From Palsa-360 sp963719875 (GTDB taxonomy: Bacteria; Acidobacteriota; Terriglobia; Acidiferrales; UBA7541): DNA of 64,000 nucleotides. The notes beneath the pieces are model-generated. The model was not told the origin of the DNA. It saw only the letters and a program-made list of their open reading frames with translations, and did no database searches. Shown piece after piece: positions 46,801 through 56,150 of the stretch. The stretch's first letter is position 1, and each line of letters opens with the position of its first letter. The stretch covers positions 744,001-808,000 of the forward strand of contig CAVRDJ010000004.1 of assembly GCA_963719875.1 (NCBI GenBank), written 5' to 3'. The position numbers were made by a program, and so were the translations under genes.

Positions 46801-48045
46801 CTATTGCGGGTTCGGCTCGCCGAGGATGCAGCGCGCCGTGTCTCGAGCGATCAACAATTCCTCATCTGTGGGAATAACGTAGGCGGCCAATCGAGAATCG
46901 TCGCGGCTGATCATGGCTTCGACGCCGATCGTCTTTTGATTCTTTTCGCCGTCCAGCGACAATCCGGCCCATTCAAGCCCTTCGCAAATATTCGCCCGGA
47001 CCGCGGGTGAATTCTCGCCGATCCCGCCGGTGAACACAATGGCGTCCGCACCGCCCATGGCGGCGAGGAAGGCGCCGATGTACTTTCTGACGCGGTAACA
47101 GAAAATATCGATGGCCAGTTTTGCGCGGCGGTCGGCGTGGTCCCGCACTTCGTCTTGCAGGACCCTCATATCGTGCGTGAGCCCGGAAATTCCGAGCAGG
47201 CCCGACTGCTTGTTCAGCATCGTCTCCACTTCGTGAAGGGAAAGTCCTTCCTTCGCGGCGATGAAACCCAGAATGGCCGGATCGACATCGCCGGATCGGG
47301 TCCCCATCACCAATCCTTCGAGCGGGGTCATGCCCATGGACGTGTCTACGGAATGCCCACCGCGGATGGCCGCGGCCGAACAACCGTTTCCGAGGTGCAG
47401 GCTCACGATGTTGGTTTGCTCCCGCCCAAGATTGCGAATCGTGCGATAGCGATATGCCATGTAGCGGTGGGAAATGCCATGGAAGCCGTACCGGCGAATC
47501 CGGTATCGAAGGTAGAGGTGGTACGGAATCGCGTACAAATAGGATCGCTCCGCAAGGGAGTGGTGGAAGGCCGTATCAAATACCGCGACTTGCGGAATTT
47601 GCCGGCCCAGCAATTCGCGCATCGCGCGAATTCCGCGAAGATTCGTGGGATTGTGCAACGGAGCGAGATCAATGCAATTCTCAATTCCCTTCATCACTTC
47701 GTCGGTAATCAGAACAGAATCCGTAAAAAACTCGCCGCCGTGCACGACCCGATGTCCGACCGCGTGGATGTCAGCCATGCTCTGGATTTCCGAAACGCCG
47801 GAATCCGGCGAGGCGGTCCAGCGAATGACGAAATCGAGCGCACCGGAAATGTCCTTCAACAATGCGGTGAGCTTCTGCTTGGGGCCGTCGCCTTTCTGCA
47901 CGGTGACGACCGCTTCGGTGCCAATTCGCTCAACTTCGCCACGCAGCAGACGAACGTCCTGATCCTGGCGGATCCGCTCGAGGTCGGTCGCGATGATTTG
48001 GAACTTCAGGCTGGAGCTGCCGGCGTTGAGAACGAGAATGTTCAT
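46801..48045 (-). CDS. ackA: acetate kinase
   Basis: Interconverts acetyl phosphate + ADP with acetate + ATP. The 414 residues show the N-terminal phosphate site LVLNAGSSSLKF, the second signature GHRVVHGGEFF, the catalytic region VFDTAFHHSLAERSY, HLGNGCSAAAIRGG and the C-terminal VFTGGIGENSPAVR. It lies 100 bases downstream of xfp, whose product supplies acetyl phosphate, with a GTAG-type repeat in the gap. No pta gene is seen. Confidence 0.97.
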   Translation of the reverse strand: MNILVLNAGSSSLKFQIIATDLERIRQDQDVRLLRGEVERIGTEAVVTVQKGDGPKQKLTALLKDISGALDFVIRWTASPDSGVSEIQSMADIHAVGHRVVHGGEFFTDSVLITDEVMKGIENCIDLAPLHNPTNLRGIRAMRELLGRQIPQVAVFDTAFHHSLAERSYLYAIPYHLYLRYRIRRYGFHGISHRYMAYRYRTIRNLGREQTNIVSLHLGNGCSAAAIRGGHSVDTSMGMTPLEGLVMGTRSGDVDPAILGFIAAKEGLSLHEVETMLNKQSGLLGISGLTHDMRVLQDEVRDHADRRAKLAIDIFCYRVRKYIGAFLAAMGGADAIVFTGGIGENSPAVRANICEGLEWAGLSLDGEKNQKTIGVEAMISRDDSRLAAYVIPTDEELLIARDTARCILGEPNPQ

Positions 48046-48066
48046 TGAGCCTTTTTCCGGGCGTTT

Positions 48067-48140
48067 AGTAGCGCAGGCTTCAGCCTGTGGGGGTTAGTCC
48101 TTGCAACGACCAAAACCCACAAGCTGAAGCTTGCGCTACT
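48067..48140. repeat. GTAG-headed inverted pair between xfp and ackA
   Basis: 25-base arms 48067-48091 and 48116-48140 pair with two G-U-type mismatches. Both carry AGTAGCGCA at the outer end and a GCTTCAGC sub-hairpin. In the operon mRNA it would form a long stem 21 bases before ackA. Confidence 0.85.
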
Positions 48141-48145
48141 CAGAG

Positions 48146-50548
48146 CTAATACGGCCACTTCCAATTCTTGATTTCCGGCATATCATCGCCAACTTCCACG
48201 ATGTATTGCTTGTGGTCGATCAATTTGTCGCGGAGGAACTGCTTGAAGTGCGCGCCGACGCGCTGGAGCCGAGGCACGCGGTCCACCACATCGGCGGCCA
48301 GGTGAAAACGATCCAAGTCGTTCAAAACGGTCATGTCGAAAGGTGTGGTCGTCGTTCCCTCTTCCTTGTAGCCGCGCACATGGAGATTTTCGTGGTTCTT
48401 GCGCCGATAGGTCAGGCGGTGGACGAGCCACGGATATCCGTGAAAGGCAAAAATAATCGGTTTGTCGATCGTGAACATCGAATCGAACGCCGCATCCGGC
48501 AGGCCGTGCGGATGTTCACTCGGCGGCTGCAGCGTCATCAAATCCACCACATTGATGAAGCGAATGCGCAGGTCGGGAAAATGCTGCCGCAGCAAGTCCA
48601 CTGCCGCCAGGGCTTCGAGCGTGGGAATATCTCCGGCGCAGGCCATCACCACGTCCGGCTCCGCTCCCTGGTCGTTGCTGGCCCAGTCCCAGATGCCGAT
48701 TCCGGCCGTGCAGTGCTGAATCGCGGACTGCATGTTCAGGTATTGCAGAGCAGGCTGTTTTCCGGCCACGATCACATTGACGTAATGCCGGCTGCGCAAA
48801 CAATGATCCGCGACAGAGAGAAGCGTATTGGTATCGGGGGGCAAGTAGACACGGACAACGTCGGCTTTTTTATTGACGACAAGATCGATGAATCCTGGAT
48901 CCTGGTGAGTAAAACCATTGTGATCCTGCCGCCATACGTGCGAGGTGAGCAAATAGTTTAGAGAGGCGATCGGGTGCCGCCACGGAATTCCATTCGTAAC
49001 CTTGAGCCACTTGGCATGCTGGTTGAACATGGAATCCACGATGTGGATGAACGCTTCGTAGCACGAAAAAAAGCCGTGCCTTCCGGTGAGCAGGTATCCC
49101 TCGAGCCAACCCTGGCACATATGCTCGCTCAGCACTTCCATGACCCGGCCTTCGCAGGAAAGATGTTCATCCGTGGGCAGCAGGGGCTCCATCAGCACCT
49201 TATCCGTCGCTTCATAGATTGCGTCGAGCCGGTTGGAGGCAGTCTCGTCGGGGCCGAACACCCGAAAGTTTTTTGCCTCTTTGTTTAATCGCATCACATC
49301 GCGCAGGAATTTTCCGAGTTCTCTTGTCGCTTCGGCATTGGCGGTTCCCGGCTTGACTACTTGAACTGCGTAGTCACGAAAATCCGGCATCGCCAAGTCT
49401 TTCAGAAGCAGTCCGCCGTTGGCATGGGGATTCGCACCCATTCTACTTTTGCTCTTCGGTGCAAGCTCGGCGAGATCCGGAATCAGCTTTCCGCTGTGAT
49501 CGAACAGTTCCTCCGCGCGGTAGCTTTTCATCCATTCTTCCAGAAGACGCAGGTGCTCGGGCTTCGTGGCGAGTTCGGAGAGGGGCACCTGGTGCGCGCG
49601 CCAGGTGTCCTCGACGGGCTTTCCGTCCACGACTCGCGGCCCCGTCCAGCCCTTGGGCGTTCGAAGAATGATCATCGGCCATAAGGGGCGTTCCGTGACA
49701 CCCTGCAACCTGGCTTGGTGCTGGATGGAGCGTATTTCCGCAATCACCGTGTCCAGGGTCCCGGCCATGAGCTGGTGCATGACGTCGGGTTCGCGGCCCT
49801 CCACGAAATACGGATCGTATCCATAACCGGCGAAGAGTTGCGCAAGTTCGCTGTCCGACAGCCGGGCGAGGACGGTTGGGTTCGCGATTTTGTAGCCGTT
49901 TAAGTGCAGGATGGGCAGTACGGCGCCGTCCCGCGCGGGATTGAGAAATTTGTTCGAATGCCAACTCGCCGCGAGCGCTCCCGTTTCCGCTTCCCCATCC
50001 CCTACGACGCAACAGATCAGCAAATCAGGGTTATCAAACGCGGCGCCATTCGCATGAGCGATGGAGTAGCCCAGCTCTCCACCCTCGTGGATGGAACCAG
50101 GCGTCTCCGGCGCCACGTGGCTCGGAATCCCGCCAGGAAAGGAGAATTGCTTGAAGAGGCGCTGCAGGCCCCCTTCGGATTGCTGGATGTTGGGATAAAA
50201 TTCGCTGTACGTGCCCTCGAGATATGTGTTTGCAACAAGTCCTGGACCGCCATGGCCGGGCCCGGCGATATAGATGGCGTTCAAATCAAATTTTTTGATC
50301 ACACGGTTCATGTGCACGTAGATGAAGTTCAAGCCGGGTGTCGTTCCCCAGTGCCCCAGCAAGCGCGGCTTGATGTGCTCGACCTTCAGTGGCTCGCGCA
50401 AAAGCGGATTCGCAAGCAGATAGATCTGTCCTACGGAAAGATAGTTCGCCGCGCGCCAGTAGGCGTCCATTCTGGCTTGCTCTTCGTTTGAAAGCGGGTT
50501 TTCCGTCGTAACGACTTTGACGGATCCGAGGGTATGAGTGCTGGCCAT
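48146..50548 (-). CDS. xfp: xylulose-5-phosphate/fructose-6-phosphate phosphoketolase
   Basis: Thiamine-diphosphate enzyme splitting xylulose-5-P or fructose-6-P with phosphate into acetyl phosphate plus glyceraldehyde-3-P or erythrose-4-P. The 800-residue length is typical. Conserved sites are LLGHWGTTPGLNF (His66), GPGHGGPGLVANTYLEG, the thiamine-diphosphate motif GDGEAETG (183-190) and HQDPGFIDLV in the pyrimidine domain. It lies upstream of ackA and downstream of glgP, pointing to glucan degradation through a phosphoketolase shunt. It is 105 bases from glgP, so it may have its own promoter. Confidence 0.97.
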   Translation of the reverse strand: MASTHTLGSVKVVTTENPLSNEEQARMDAYWRAANYLSVGQIYLLANPLLREPLKVEHIKPRLLGHWGTTPGLNFIYVHMNRVIKKFDLNAIYIAGPGHGGPGLVANTYLEGTYSEFYPNIQQSEGGLQRLFKQFSFPGGIPSHVAPETPGSIHEGGELGYSIAHANGAAFDNPDLLICCVVGDGEAETGALAASWHSNKFLNPARDGAVLPILHLNGYKIANPTVLARLSDSELAQLFAGYGYDPYFVEGREPDVMHQLMAGTLDTVIAEIRSIQHQARLQGVTERPLWPMIILRTPKGWTGPRVVDGKPVEDTWRAHQVPLSELATKPEHLRLLEEWMKSYRAEELFDHSGKLIPDLAELAPKSKSRMGANPHANGGLLLKDLAMPDFRDYAVQVVKPGTANAEATRELGKFLRDVMRLNKEAKNFRVFGPDETASNRLDAIYEATDKVLMEPLLPTDEHLSCEGRVMEVLSEHMCQGWLEGYLLTGRHGFFSCYEAFIHIVDSMFNQHAKWLKVTNGIPWRHPIASLNYLLTSHVWRQDHNGFTHQDPGFIDLVVNKKADVVRVYLPPDTNTLLSVADHCLRSRHYVNVIVAGKQPALQYLNMQSAIQHCTAGIGIWDWASNDQGAEPDVVMACAGDIPTLEALAAVDLLRQHFPDLRIRFINVVDLMTLQPPSEHPHGLPDAAFDSMFTIDKPIIFAFHGYPWLVHRLTYRRKNHENLHVRGYKEEGTTTTPFDMTVLNDLDRFHLAADVVDRVPRLQRVGAHFKQFLRDKLIDHKQYIVEVGDDMPEIKNWKWPY

Positions 50549-50653
50549 TTGAATCTCCTTTTCTGAGCTCCCATGCGACCTTATGCACTGAAAGTTACAG
50601 AACGATGAAACGCTTCGACATGGAAGCCAGCTCGACCGGGAGGCCGCGGGAAA

Positions 50654-53251
50654 CTAGCGGGCTTGCAATTCCGCAAGAGGCGACGGTGCCTGCGCCCACT
50701 TGATTAGGCCTGGTAGAAACGCACTGATGGAATCCGCGTGTTTTGGCAACAGGCGGATCGCATAGCCATGCAACCCGCTTCTTGCCGAAGGTTGAACCAC
50801 AGTTTGAAACAGATAAGTTCCCGCGGCATCCCGTTCCGAAGGCCGCATGGGAATCACCGCAGGATCTTTGAGATTGCCGCGCGCGTCGACCAGGCCTACC
50901 AGGACCTGGACTTCAACATCCTCCGGAGAGAGCGAGTTCAACCTCACATGGGCCGCCACGAGAACCTCTTCCCCGAGACGAATTTCGGAAACGCAATCGC
51001 CAACCGATTCTACACTTAATCGCGGCCATTCGGTTTCAACTTTTCTCATCCAGGCCGCGACCTTTCTGGCCCGGGCCGCGTTGCTCGCGCTCAAATTCCG
51101 AAAGCGCCGGTGGGCAGTCAGATAGGAATCGTCCGCATACTGCATCGCCATCCGCTGCATATTGAACTCGGGACAAAGCTTGGCGATCGAAGTTTTCATG
51201 AGCGCAATCCACTTGCGCGGCAGCCCATCGGAGCGCCGATCGTAAAATGTGGGCACGATTTCATGCTCCAGGAGTTCATAGAGCGCTTGCGCCTCGCTTT
51301 GATCTTGCTGGTACGGATCTTCGTAAGTCTCTCCGCTCCCGATGGCCCAGCCGACCTCGCCGTCACTCCCTTTGCCCATCTGCCAGGCTTCGTCCCACCA
51401 GCCGTCCAGCGTGCTCACGTTGAGAACGCCGTTGGCCAGCGCCTTCATTCCACTGGTGCCGCTCGCCTCCAGCGGACGCAACGGCGTATTGAGCCAGATA
51501 TCGCACCCCTGGACCATGTAGCGCGCGACGGCCATATCGAAGTTTTCCAGGAACACCAGCTTTTGGCGGAATTCCGGACGCTCCGCAAGATTAATGATTG
51601 TCTGGATCAATTGTTTTCCGGCGTCGTCCCGCGGATGGGCTTTGCCCGCATAGAGGATCTGGACCGGCCGATCCGGGTCATTCAAAATTTGTGCCAGGCG
51701 ATCCGGATCACGCAACAAAAGCGTTGCCCTCTTGTAGGAAGCGAATCTGCGTCCAAAACCAATCGTCAGCGCGTCCGGACTCAGAACTTCATCGGCATAT
51801 TCGATGGCTGACTTGGGGGCGCCGCGAGACAGCAGTTGCGCTCGCAGCCTTCGTCGCGCGTAGCCCACCAGGCTTTCCCTGCGTCTCTCATGCGTTCTCC
51901 ACAATTCCCCGGCAGGAATAGATTCCGTGCGTTGCCAAAGTTTCGCGTCGGCGGGCTCTTCCCTCCATTTGGGGCCGAGGTAACGGTCGTAGAGTTGGTT
52001 CATTTCGAAGGAAACCCAGCTTCGGAAGTGAACGCCGTTGGTGACGTGCCCGATCGGAACTTCCTGCTCCGGGACGTCCGTCCAAACGCGATTCCACATC
52101 TGTCGTGACACGGCCCCATGCAGTTTGCTTACACCATTGCTATGGGAGGCGAGGCGCAGGGCCAGAACCGTCATGCAAAAATCCTCGGACTCGTTGGCCG
52201 GGTCCTGGCGGCCGAGCCCGAGAAACTCCGACCGGCTGATCCCCAGGCGCCTCATGAACTCCGGGAAATAGCGATCCATCAGAAACGGTTGGTAGTAATC
52301 GTGCCCGGCCGCCACGGGAGTATGGGTTGTGAAGACCAGACTCGCCGAAGCCAGAATGCGTGCTTCGGAAAAAGATAACTTTCCGGTTTCCATCAGGCGG
52401 AGAACTCGTTCGATGCCAAGAAACGCGGAATGGCCTTCGTTCATGTGATACACGGTGGGCTTCACGCCCAGCGTTTCCAGCGCTCGGTATCCGCCGATTC
52501 CGAGGAGAATCTCCTGCCGGATACGCATTTCCGAATCCCCGCCATAAAGCTGCGAGGTAATCTTGCGGTGCTCGGGCCGGTTGCACGGCAGATTCGCGTC
52601 CAGCAAATAGAGCTGGATCCTGCCGATATTCACGCGCCAGACTTGGGCGTCCAATTTTCCGTCCGGTAAATCGATGGACACGGTCACGTTTGGGATGAGC
52701 TCAATAGGCCAGGTGTGGAAGTCATTGTCTTCAAATGCTTCCTGTTGCCAACCGGCCGCATTCAGATATTGCCGGAAATACCCTTGCTGGTAGAGAAGCC
52801 CGACACCTACGAGCGGGAGGCCCAGATCACTGGAGGCTTTCAGATGGTCCCCGGCAAGGACGCCCAGTCCACCAGCAAAAATGGAAAGGCATTCGGTAAT
52901 TCCGAACTCCGCTGAAAAATAAGCCACCAGCAGGTCATCTTCGTTGCCGTGATTGCGCCGGTACCAGGAGCCTTCTCCCGAAATGTAGGAGTCCAGTTTG
53001 TCGACTACCCCCTTCATATGCGCCAGGAAGGAATCGTCCTGCGCAGCCGCTTCCAGAACTGATTGTTGAACACTGCCGAGGACTAGGATGGGATTGCGAT
53101 TGCAGGCCTCCCACAGGTCCCGGTCAAGCCTGCGAAACAGATCGATTTCGGCGTGGTCCCAGCTCCACCGCAAGTTGTAGGCAAGGCGAACCAGCGGTTG
53201 CAAGGGCGGTGGAAGTGAAGGCCGGACGTTAAATGTACGGATGGATTTCAT
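50654..53251 (-). CDS. glgP: alpha-glucan phosphorylase (GT35)
   Basis: PLP-dependent phosphorolysis of glycogen or maltodextrin to glucose-1-phosphate. The 865-residue protein is of the bacterial/archaeal MalP-like type with an N-terminal DUF3417 region (RLAYNLRWSWDHAEIDLFRR). Active-site segments are YHMNEGHSAFLGIERV, GFGRRFASYKRATLL and the PLP region EASGTSGMKALANGVLNVST followed by DGWWDEA. ATG 53251 is preceded by GAGG at a good distance; an in-frame start at 53266 adds 5 residues. It is the first gene of the glgP-xfp-ackA group. Confidence 0.95.
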   Translation of the reverse strand: MKSIRTFNVRPSLPPPLQPLVRLAYNLRWSWDHAEIDLFRRLDRDLWEACNRNPILVLGSVQQSVLEAAAQDDSFLAHMKGVVDKLDSYISGEGSWYRRNHGNEDDLLVAYFSAEFGITECLSIFAGGLGVLAGDHLKASSDLGLPLVGVGLLYQQGYFRQYLNAAGWQQEAFEDNDFHTWPIELIPNVTVSIDLPDGKLDAQVWRVNIGRIQLYLLDANLPCNRPEHRKITSQLYGGDSEMRIRQEILLGIGGYRALETLGVKPTVYHMNEGHSAFLGIERVLRLMETGKLSFSEARILASASLVFTTHTPVAAGHDYYQPFLMDRYFPEFMRRLGISRSEFLGLGRQDPANESEDFCMTVLALRLASHSNGVSKLHGAVSRQMWNRVWTDVPEQEVPIGHVTNGVHFRSWVSFEMNQLYDRYLGPKWREEPADAKLWQRTESIPAGELWRTHERRRESLVGYARRRLRAQLLSRGAPKSAIEYADEVLSPDALTIGFGRRFASYKRATLLLRDPDRLAQILNDPDRPVQILYAGKAHPRDDAGKQLIQTIINLAERPEFRQKLVFLENFDMAVARYMVQGCDIWLNTPLRPLEASGTSGMKALANGVLNVSTLDGWWDEAWQMGKGSDGEVGWAIGSGETYEDPYQQDQSEAQALYELLEHEIVPTFYDRRSDGLPRKWIALMKTSIAKLCPEFNMQRMAMQYADDSYLTAHRRFRNLSASNAARARKVAAWMRKVETEWPRLSVESVGDCVSEIRLGEEVLVAAHVRLNSLSPEDVEVQVLVGLVDARGNLKDPAVIPMRPSERDAAGTYLFQTVVQPSARSGLHGYAIRLLPKHADSISAFLPGLIKWAQAPSPLAELQAR

Positions 53252-53546
53252 TGGCAGTCCTCGCACAATTTGAATTTAGGGCCGTGGAAATTTCACGCCC
53301 ACCTCCAGGAACGAGCGCGAACTTCCGAGATGCAAGATCCGGGCATCGTCAGACAGCGATACTTAATGATTTAAGCGGAGGAAGGAGGTCATTGGAGTAC
53401 GGCGTTCCCAAGAAAAAACCGACGCTGGAAGCCAATTAGGCCGGGAAAAGGCCGCTGTTCTAAAACTCAATTCGAGAATTGCACGAACTGTAATGAATCT
53501 AGCGCAATCCTTGATTCATTTATTCGTTACTATCTTCGGCTCGTGA

Positions 53547-53560
53547 TTGATCCAAGTCAA
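53547..53560. promoter_or_regulatory. FNR-like site TTGAT-CCAA-GTCAA
   Basis: It matches the TTGAT-N4-ATCAA consensus at nine of ten positions. It is about 300 bases from glgP and about 175 bases upstream of the plus-strand transcription start, so its target is unclear. Confidence 0.35.
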
Positions 53561-53685
53561 CAGCTTAAAATGGTCCTGGATTCGATTTAGGAACCACGGC
53601 CAACTGCCTACTTCCAAATTTAAGATCCAAGCGGGAGAAAAGTACCTGGTATTACCGACCCGCTTGCTGCTCTGGCCTAACTAAT

Positions 53686-53714
53686 TGAATGGAGCCTCAT
53701 TCCTGTGTATAGTC
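53686..53714 (+). promoter_or_regulatory. sigma-70 promoter for the CarbopepD/heme c/propeller gene
   Basis: TTGAAT (53686-53691), 17 bases, TATAGT (53709-53714). The leader would be about 48 bases and contains AGGAGAG before the ATG. Confidence 0.55.
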
Positions 53715-53768
53715 GCCAATTAAGGGTGAAACTGAGTCCGGCTATCCATCGGTGAGCAAGGAGAGTCC

Positions 53769-55358
53769 ATGCGATCCATCAGCAAGGTTGCGGCTTTTGT
53801 GAGTTTGGTGATCCTTTTTTCTTCCTCCGCCTTTGCTGCGACGGTCACGGGGACGGTGAAGTGGCCGGACGGCGCGCCGTTTGAGGGAGCGTTTGTTCAG
53901 GCCGTCAATGCGAAAACGAAAATAAGCGTCAGCGTGTTGTCGGACAAGCAAGGTCGCTACCGGGTGGAGAACTTGCCGGCCGGAGAGTATCAGGTGCGCG
54001 TGAGAGCCGTTGGCTTCACCACGGATCCCCACAGCGCTGTGAACTTGACCGCGGACCAGAATATTTCGTTTGAATTTGCGTTGAAACCGGGGACGGTGAG
54101 CTGGAGCGACCTGAATCTGTATCAAGGCAAGCAGCTCATGCCGGATGGGAAAGGAAAAGACGTTCTCTCGACCAACTGTTATATCTGCCACGGATTTCAA
54201 ACCAGGATGGCTGCCGTTCGCCGCGACGAGGATGGCTGGCGCGACCGCGTCAACTACATGCGGGATGCCATGGCGTTTCAATTGTCCGCGAGATTTAACG
54301 ACCAAAAAGCGAACGACGTGATCTCCTATTTGAATACAGTATTTGGCCAAGACTCCACGGTTCCGCGAAGTCCGGCGGAATTGCCGGCGTACAAGGGAAC
54401 CGTGCGGCGGTTCAGTGACGATGCCATGAATATCGTCTACGTCGAGTACGACGTGTCCGGCTCCAAGGGCCTGCCTTGGAGCGCCTCCCCGGACAAGGAC
54501 GGAAATTTCTGGATCCCGTATTACGGGAGAGGAAACGAAGTCGCCAGGCTGAATCCCAAGACCGGCGAACTCACTCGATTCCCTTTGCCGTTTGATGAGA
54601 CGGCGGGTGTTCATTCGGTCGTGCGAGGGCCCGACGGCATGGTCTATTTCACCGAGTTTGCACTGGACAAGCTGGCGAAATTGGACCCGGCAACGGGAAA
54701 GATTGCGGAATTTCAAGACTCCGTCGTTGTGCCGGGCGAGCGGGCGGACAAGCATACGGTCCGCGTGGATGCGAAAGGAAATCTATGGTCTTCCGGGAGC
54801 CCGCTCAGCAAATACGATCAGGAGACCGGCAAGTACACTCACTTCATGGAAGTGCCGTCGTCTTACGGGATCACCTTCGATAAAGATGGCAATGTCTGGT
54901 TTTGCGTGCTGAAGAAAGACGGAAAAATCGGCCGGATTGACGCGAAGACGGAAAAAGTAACGCAGTGGTCTCCGCCGACACAGGGCACACCGCAACGCCT
55001 GGCGATCGATTCCGAAGGGATTGTATGGTTCGGCGAGCGCACGGGAAACAAGATCGGCCGGTTTGATCCGAAGACGGAAACCTTCAAGGAGTACCCATTG
55101 CCGGGTCCGGCTGCGACGCCCTACGCGATCATCGTCGGGAAGGACAATGGGATTTGGTACGCCTCCACGGATCAAGATTTGATTGGACGTTTGGATCCAA
55201 ATACCGGAAAAGTGATTGAATATCCTTTCCCGCATTCCGAAGCCATGATGCGAGAATTTTTCCTCGACGCTCAGGGCCGGATCTGGTTCGCAACGCCGAC
55301 CAATAACAGGGTGGGATATTTCTACCTCACCAGCGCAAATGAGCGCGCCAGCAAATGA
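53769..55358 (+). CDS. secreted CarbopepD_reg / heme c / Vgb-type beta-propeller fusion
   Basis: A 529-residue exported protein (signal 1-23) with three parts. Residues 25-107 form a carboxypeptidase-regulatory-like sandwich (TGTVKWPDGAPFEGAFVQAV). Residues 120-210 hold a single heme c motif, CYICH (137-141), in a short cytochrome-like helical segment. Residues 225-520 form a beta-propeller of the virginiamycin B lyase/SMP-30 type with repeated DxxGxxW units (DKDGNFWIPYYG, DAKGNLWSSG, DKDGNVWFCV, DSEGIVWFGE, DAQGRIWFAT). This combination suggests a periplasmic redox or sugar/aromatic lyase-type enzyme; the reaction is unknown. AGGAGAG precedes the start. Confidence 0.85.
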   Translation: MRSISKVAAFVSLVILFSSSAFAATVTGTVKWPDGAPFEGAFVQAVNAKTKISVSVLSDKQGRYRVENLPAGEYQVRVRAVGFTTDPHSAVNLTADQNISFEFALKPGTVSWSDLNLYQGKQLMPDGKGKDVLSTNCYICHGFQTRMAAVRRDEDGWRDRVNYMRDAMAFQLSARFNDQKANDVISYLNTVFGQDSTVPRSPAELPAYKGTVRRFSDDAMNIVYVEYDVSGSKGLPWSASPDKDGNFWIPYYGRGNEVARLNPKTGELTRFPLPFDETAGVHSVVRGPDGMVYFTEFALDKLAKLDPATGKIAEFQDSVVVPGERADKHTVRVDAKGNLWSSGSPLSKYDQETGKYTHFMEVPSSYGITFDKDGNVWFCVLKKDGKIGRIDAKTEKVTQWSPPTQGTPQRLAIDSEGIVWFGERTGNKIGRFDPKTETFKEYPLPGPAATPYAIIVGKDNGIWYASTDQDLIGRLDPNTGKVIEYPFPHSEAMMREFFLDAQGRIWFATPTNNRVGYFYLTSANERASK

Positions 55359-55404
55359 GGAATTAACCCAAATTTGTCGCTGCGCGAACAGGACGGTCGA
55401 GTCC

Positions 55405-55466
55405 CGGGAACGCCAATCTCCCGATTGGCGGCGTGCGCGACGCCAATCGGGAGATTGGCGTTCCCG
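55405..55466. repeat. perfect 26-bp inverted repeat with self-palindromic arms
   Basis: Arms 55405-55430 and 55441-55466 are exactly complementary around 10 bases. Each arm itself contains CGCCAATC-TCCC-GATTGGCG or its complement, so one long stem or two separate hairpins can form. It lies at a convergent junction. Confidence 0.9.
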
Positions 55467-55529
55467 GTTTCAACCTTTACGGTTGGCGCCAGGTGTGCGT
55501 AATTTTCTTTCGGCAGTCCTGCCAGCTTT

Positions 55530-55772
55530 TCAGCCGGCAGCTTCCGCGGATGACTTCGCCGGCGCCTCTGCCGCCGCGCCGGTGGACTTGGCCACAATCT
55601 CGAGTCCATTCTTGTTCATGTCGAATCTCTGTTTCCGGTCCAAGCCTTTAACGAACTCACGGGTCGCCTTGGCGACGCCTCCGGGAAGACTCGACGCATC
55701 CACTTTCACCGTCGATTCCACCGTATCTTCATTCCGATCGCGGTAGCGAAATTGCACCTCAAATGTTTTCAT
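55530..55772 (-). CDS. small conserved hypothetical protein
   Basis: An 80-residue soluble protein (MKTFEVQFRYRDRNEDTVES) with a predicted beta-rich N-terminal half and an Ala-rich tail (STGAAAEAPAKSSAEAAG). ATG 55772 fits the AAGGGAG ribosome site nine bases upstream; the ATG three codons earlier touches that site and cannot be used. It has no signal peptide or catalytic motif. Function unknown. Confidence 0.65.
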   Translation of the reverse strand: MKTFEVQFRYRDRNEDTVESTVKVDASSLPGGVAKATREFVKGLDRKQRFDMNKNGLEIVAKSTGAAAEAPAKSSAEAAG

Positions 55773-55865
55773 GCTCTTCATCTCCCTTTTCTGAAGTTGA
55801 ATAAGAAACCGATTCGCGTATTCCAAGTCATGTCCGGGATTTCAAACTGCCGAGATCTTCATGAG

Positions 55866-56150
55866 CTAACGCCGGCGCCGCTTTCGACTCGAAGCTTTCT
55901 TATTGGGGCCTTTTGTTTTCGTGGCCTTTATCTGCTCCTGGAGCGCCTCGTTCTCTTTCATCAACGCATCGCGGGCAGCCGTCACGGTTTCGAGATTGTT
56001 TCCCATTTCGCCGTTCTGTTTCTGAAGGTCCGCCACTTGAGCCTTCAACTGCTCGTTCTCCTGCAAAGTTTTTGTGTCCTTGCAGCCGAATAAAGATAAA
56101 CTTACCACCACCGCCACTACAAGGCTCGCCAAGATGCTCTTGCGCGTCAT
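55866..56150 (-). CDS. small coiled-coil lipoprotein
   Basis: A 94-residue protein with a lipoprotein signal (lipobox SLFGC, Cys23), a heptad-like coiled coil (TLQENEQLKAQVADLQKQN to ENEALQEQIK) and a strongly basic end (KKASSRKRRRR). ATG 56150 is preceded by GGAAGGA seven bases upstream. The layout resembles Lpp-like envelope spacers, and the basic tail could bind peptidoglycan or other polyanions. It lies 93 bases upstream of the small hypothetical gene on the same strand. Confidence 0.75.
   Translation of the reverse strand: MTRKSILASLVVAVVVSLSLFGCKDTKTLQENEQLKAQVADLQKQNGEMGNNLETVTAARDALMKENEALQEQIKATKTKGPNKKASSRKRRRR

Larger units (their letters stand above)
53252..53768. other. divergent control region of glgP and a secreted fusion protein
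   Basis: These 517 bases hold an FNR-like palindrome (53547-53560) and a plus-strand promoter (53686-53714). No gene was found. The glgP promoter was not identified with confidence. Confidence 0.5.
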
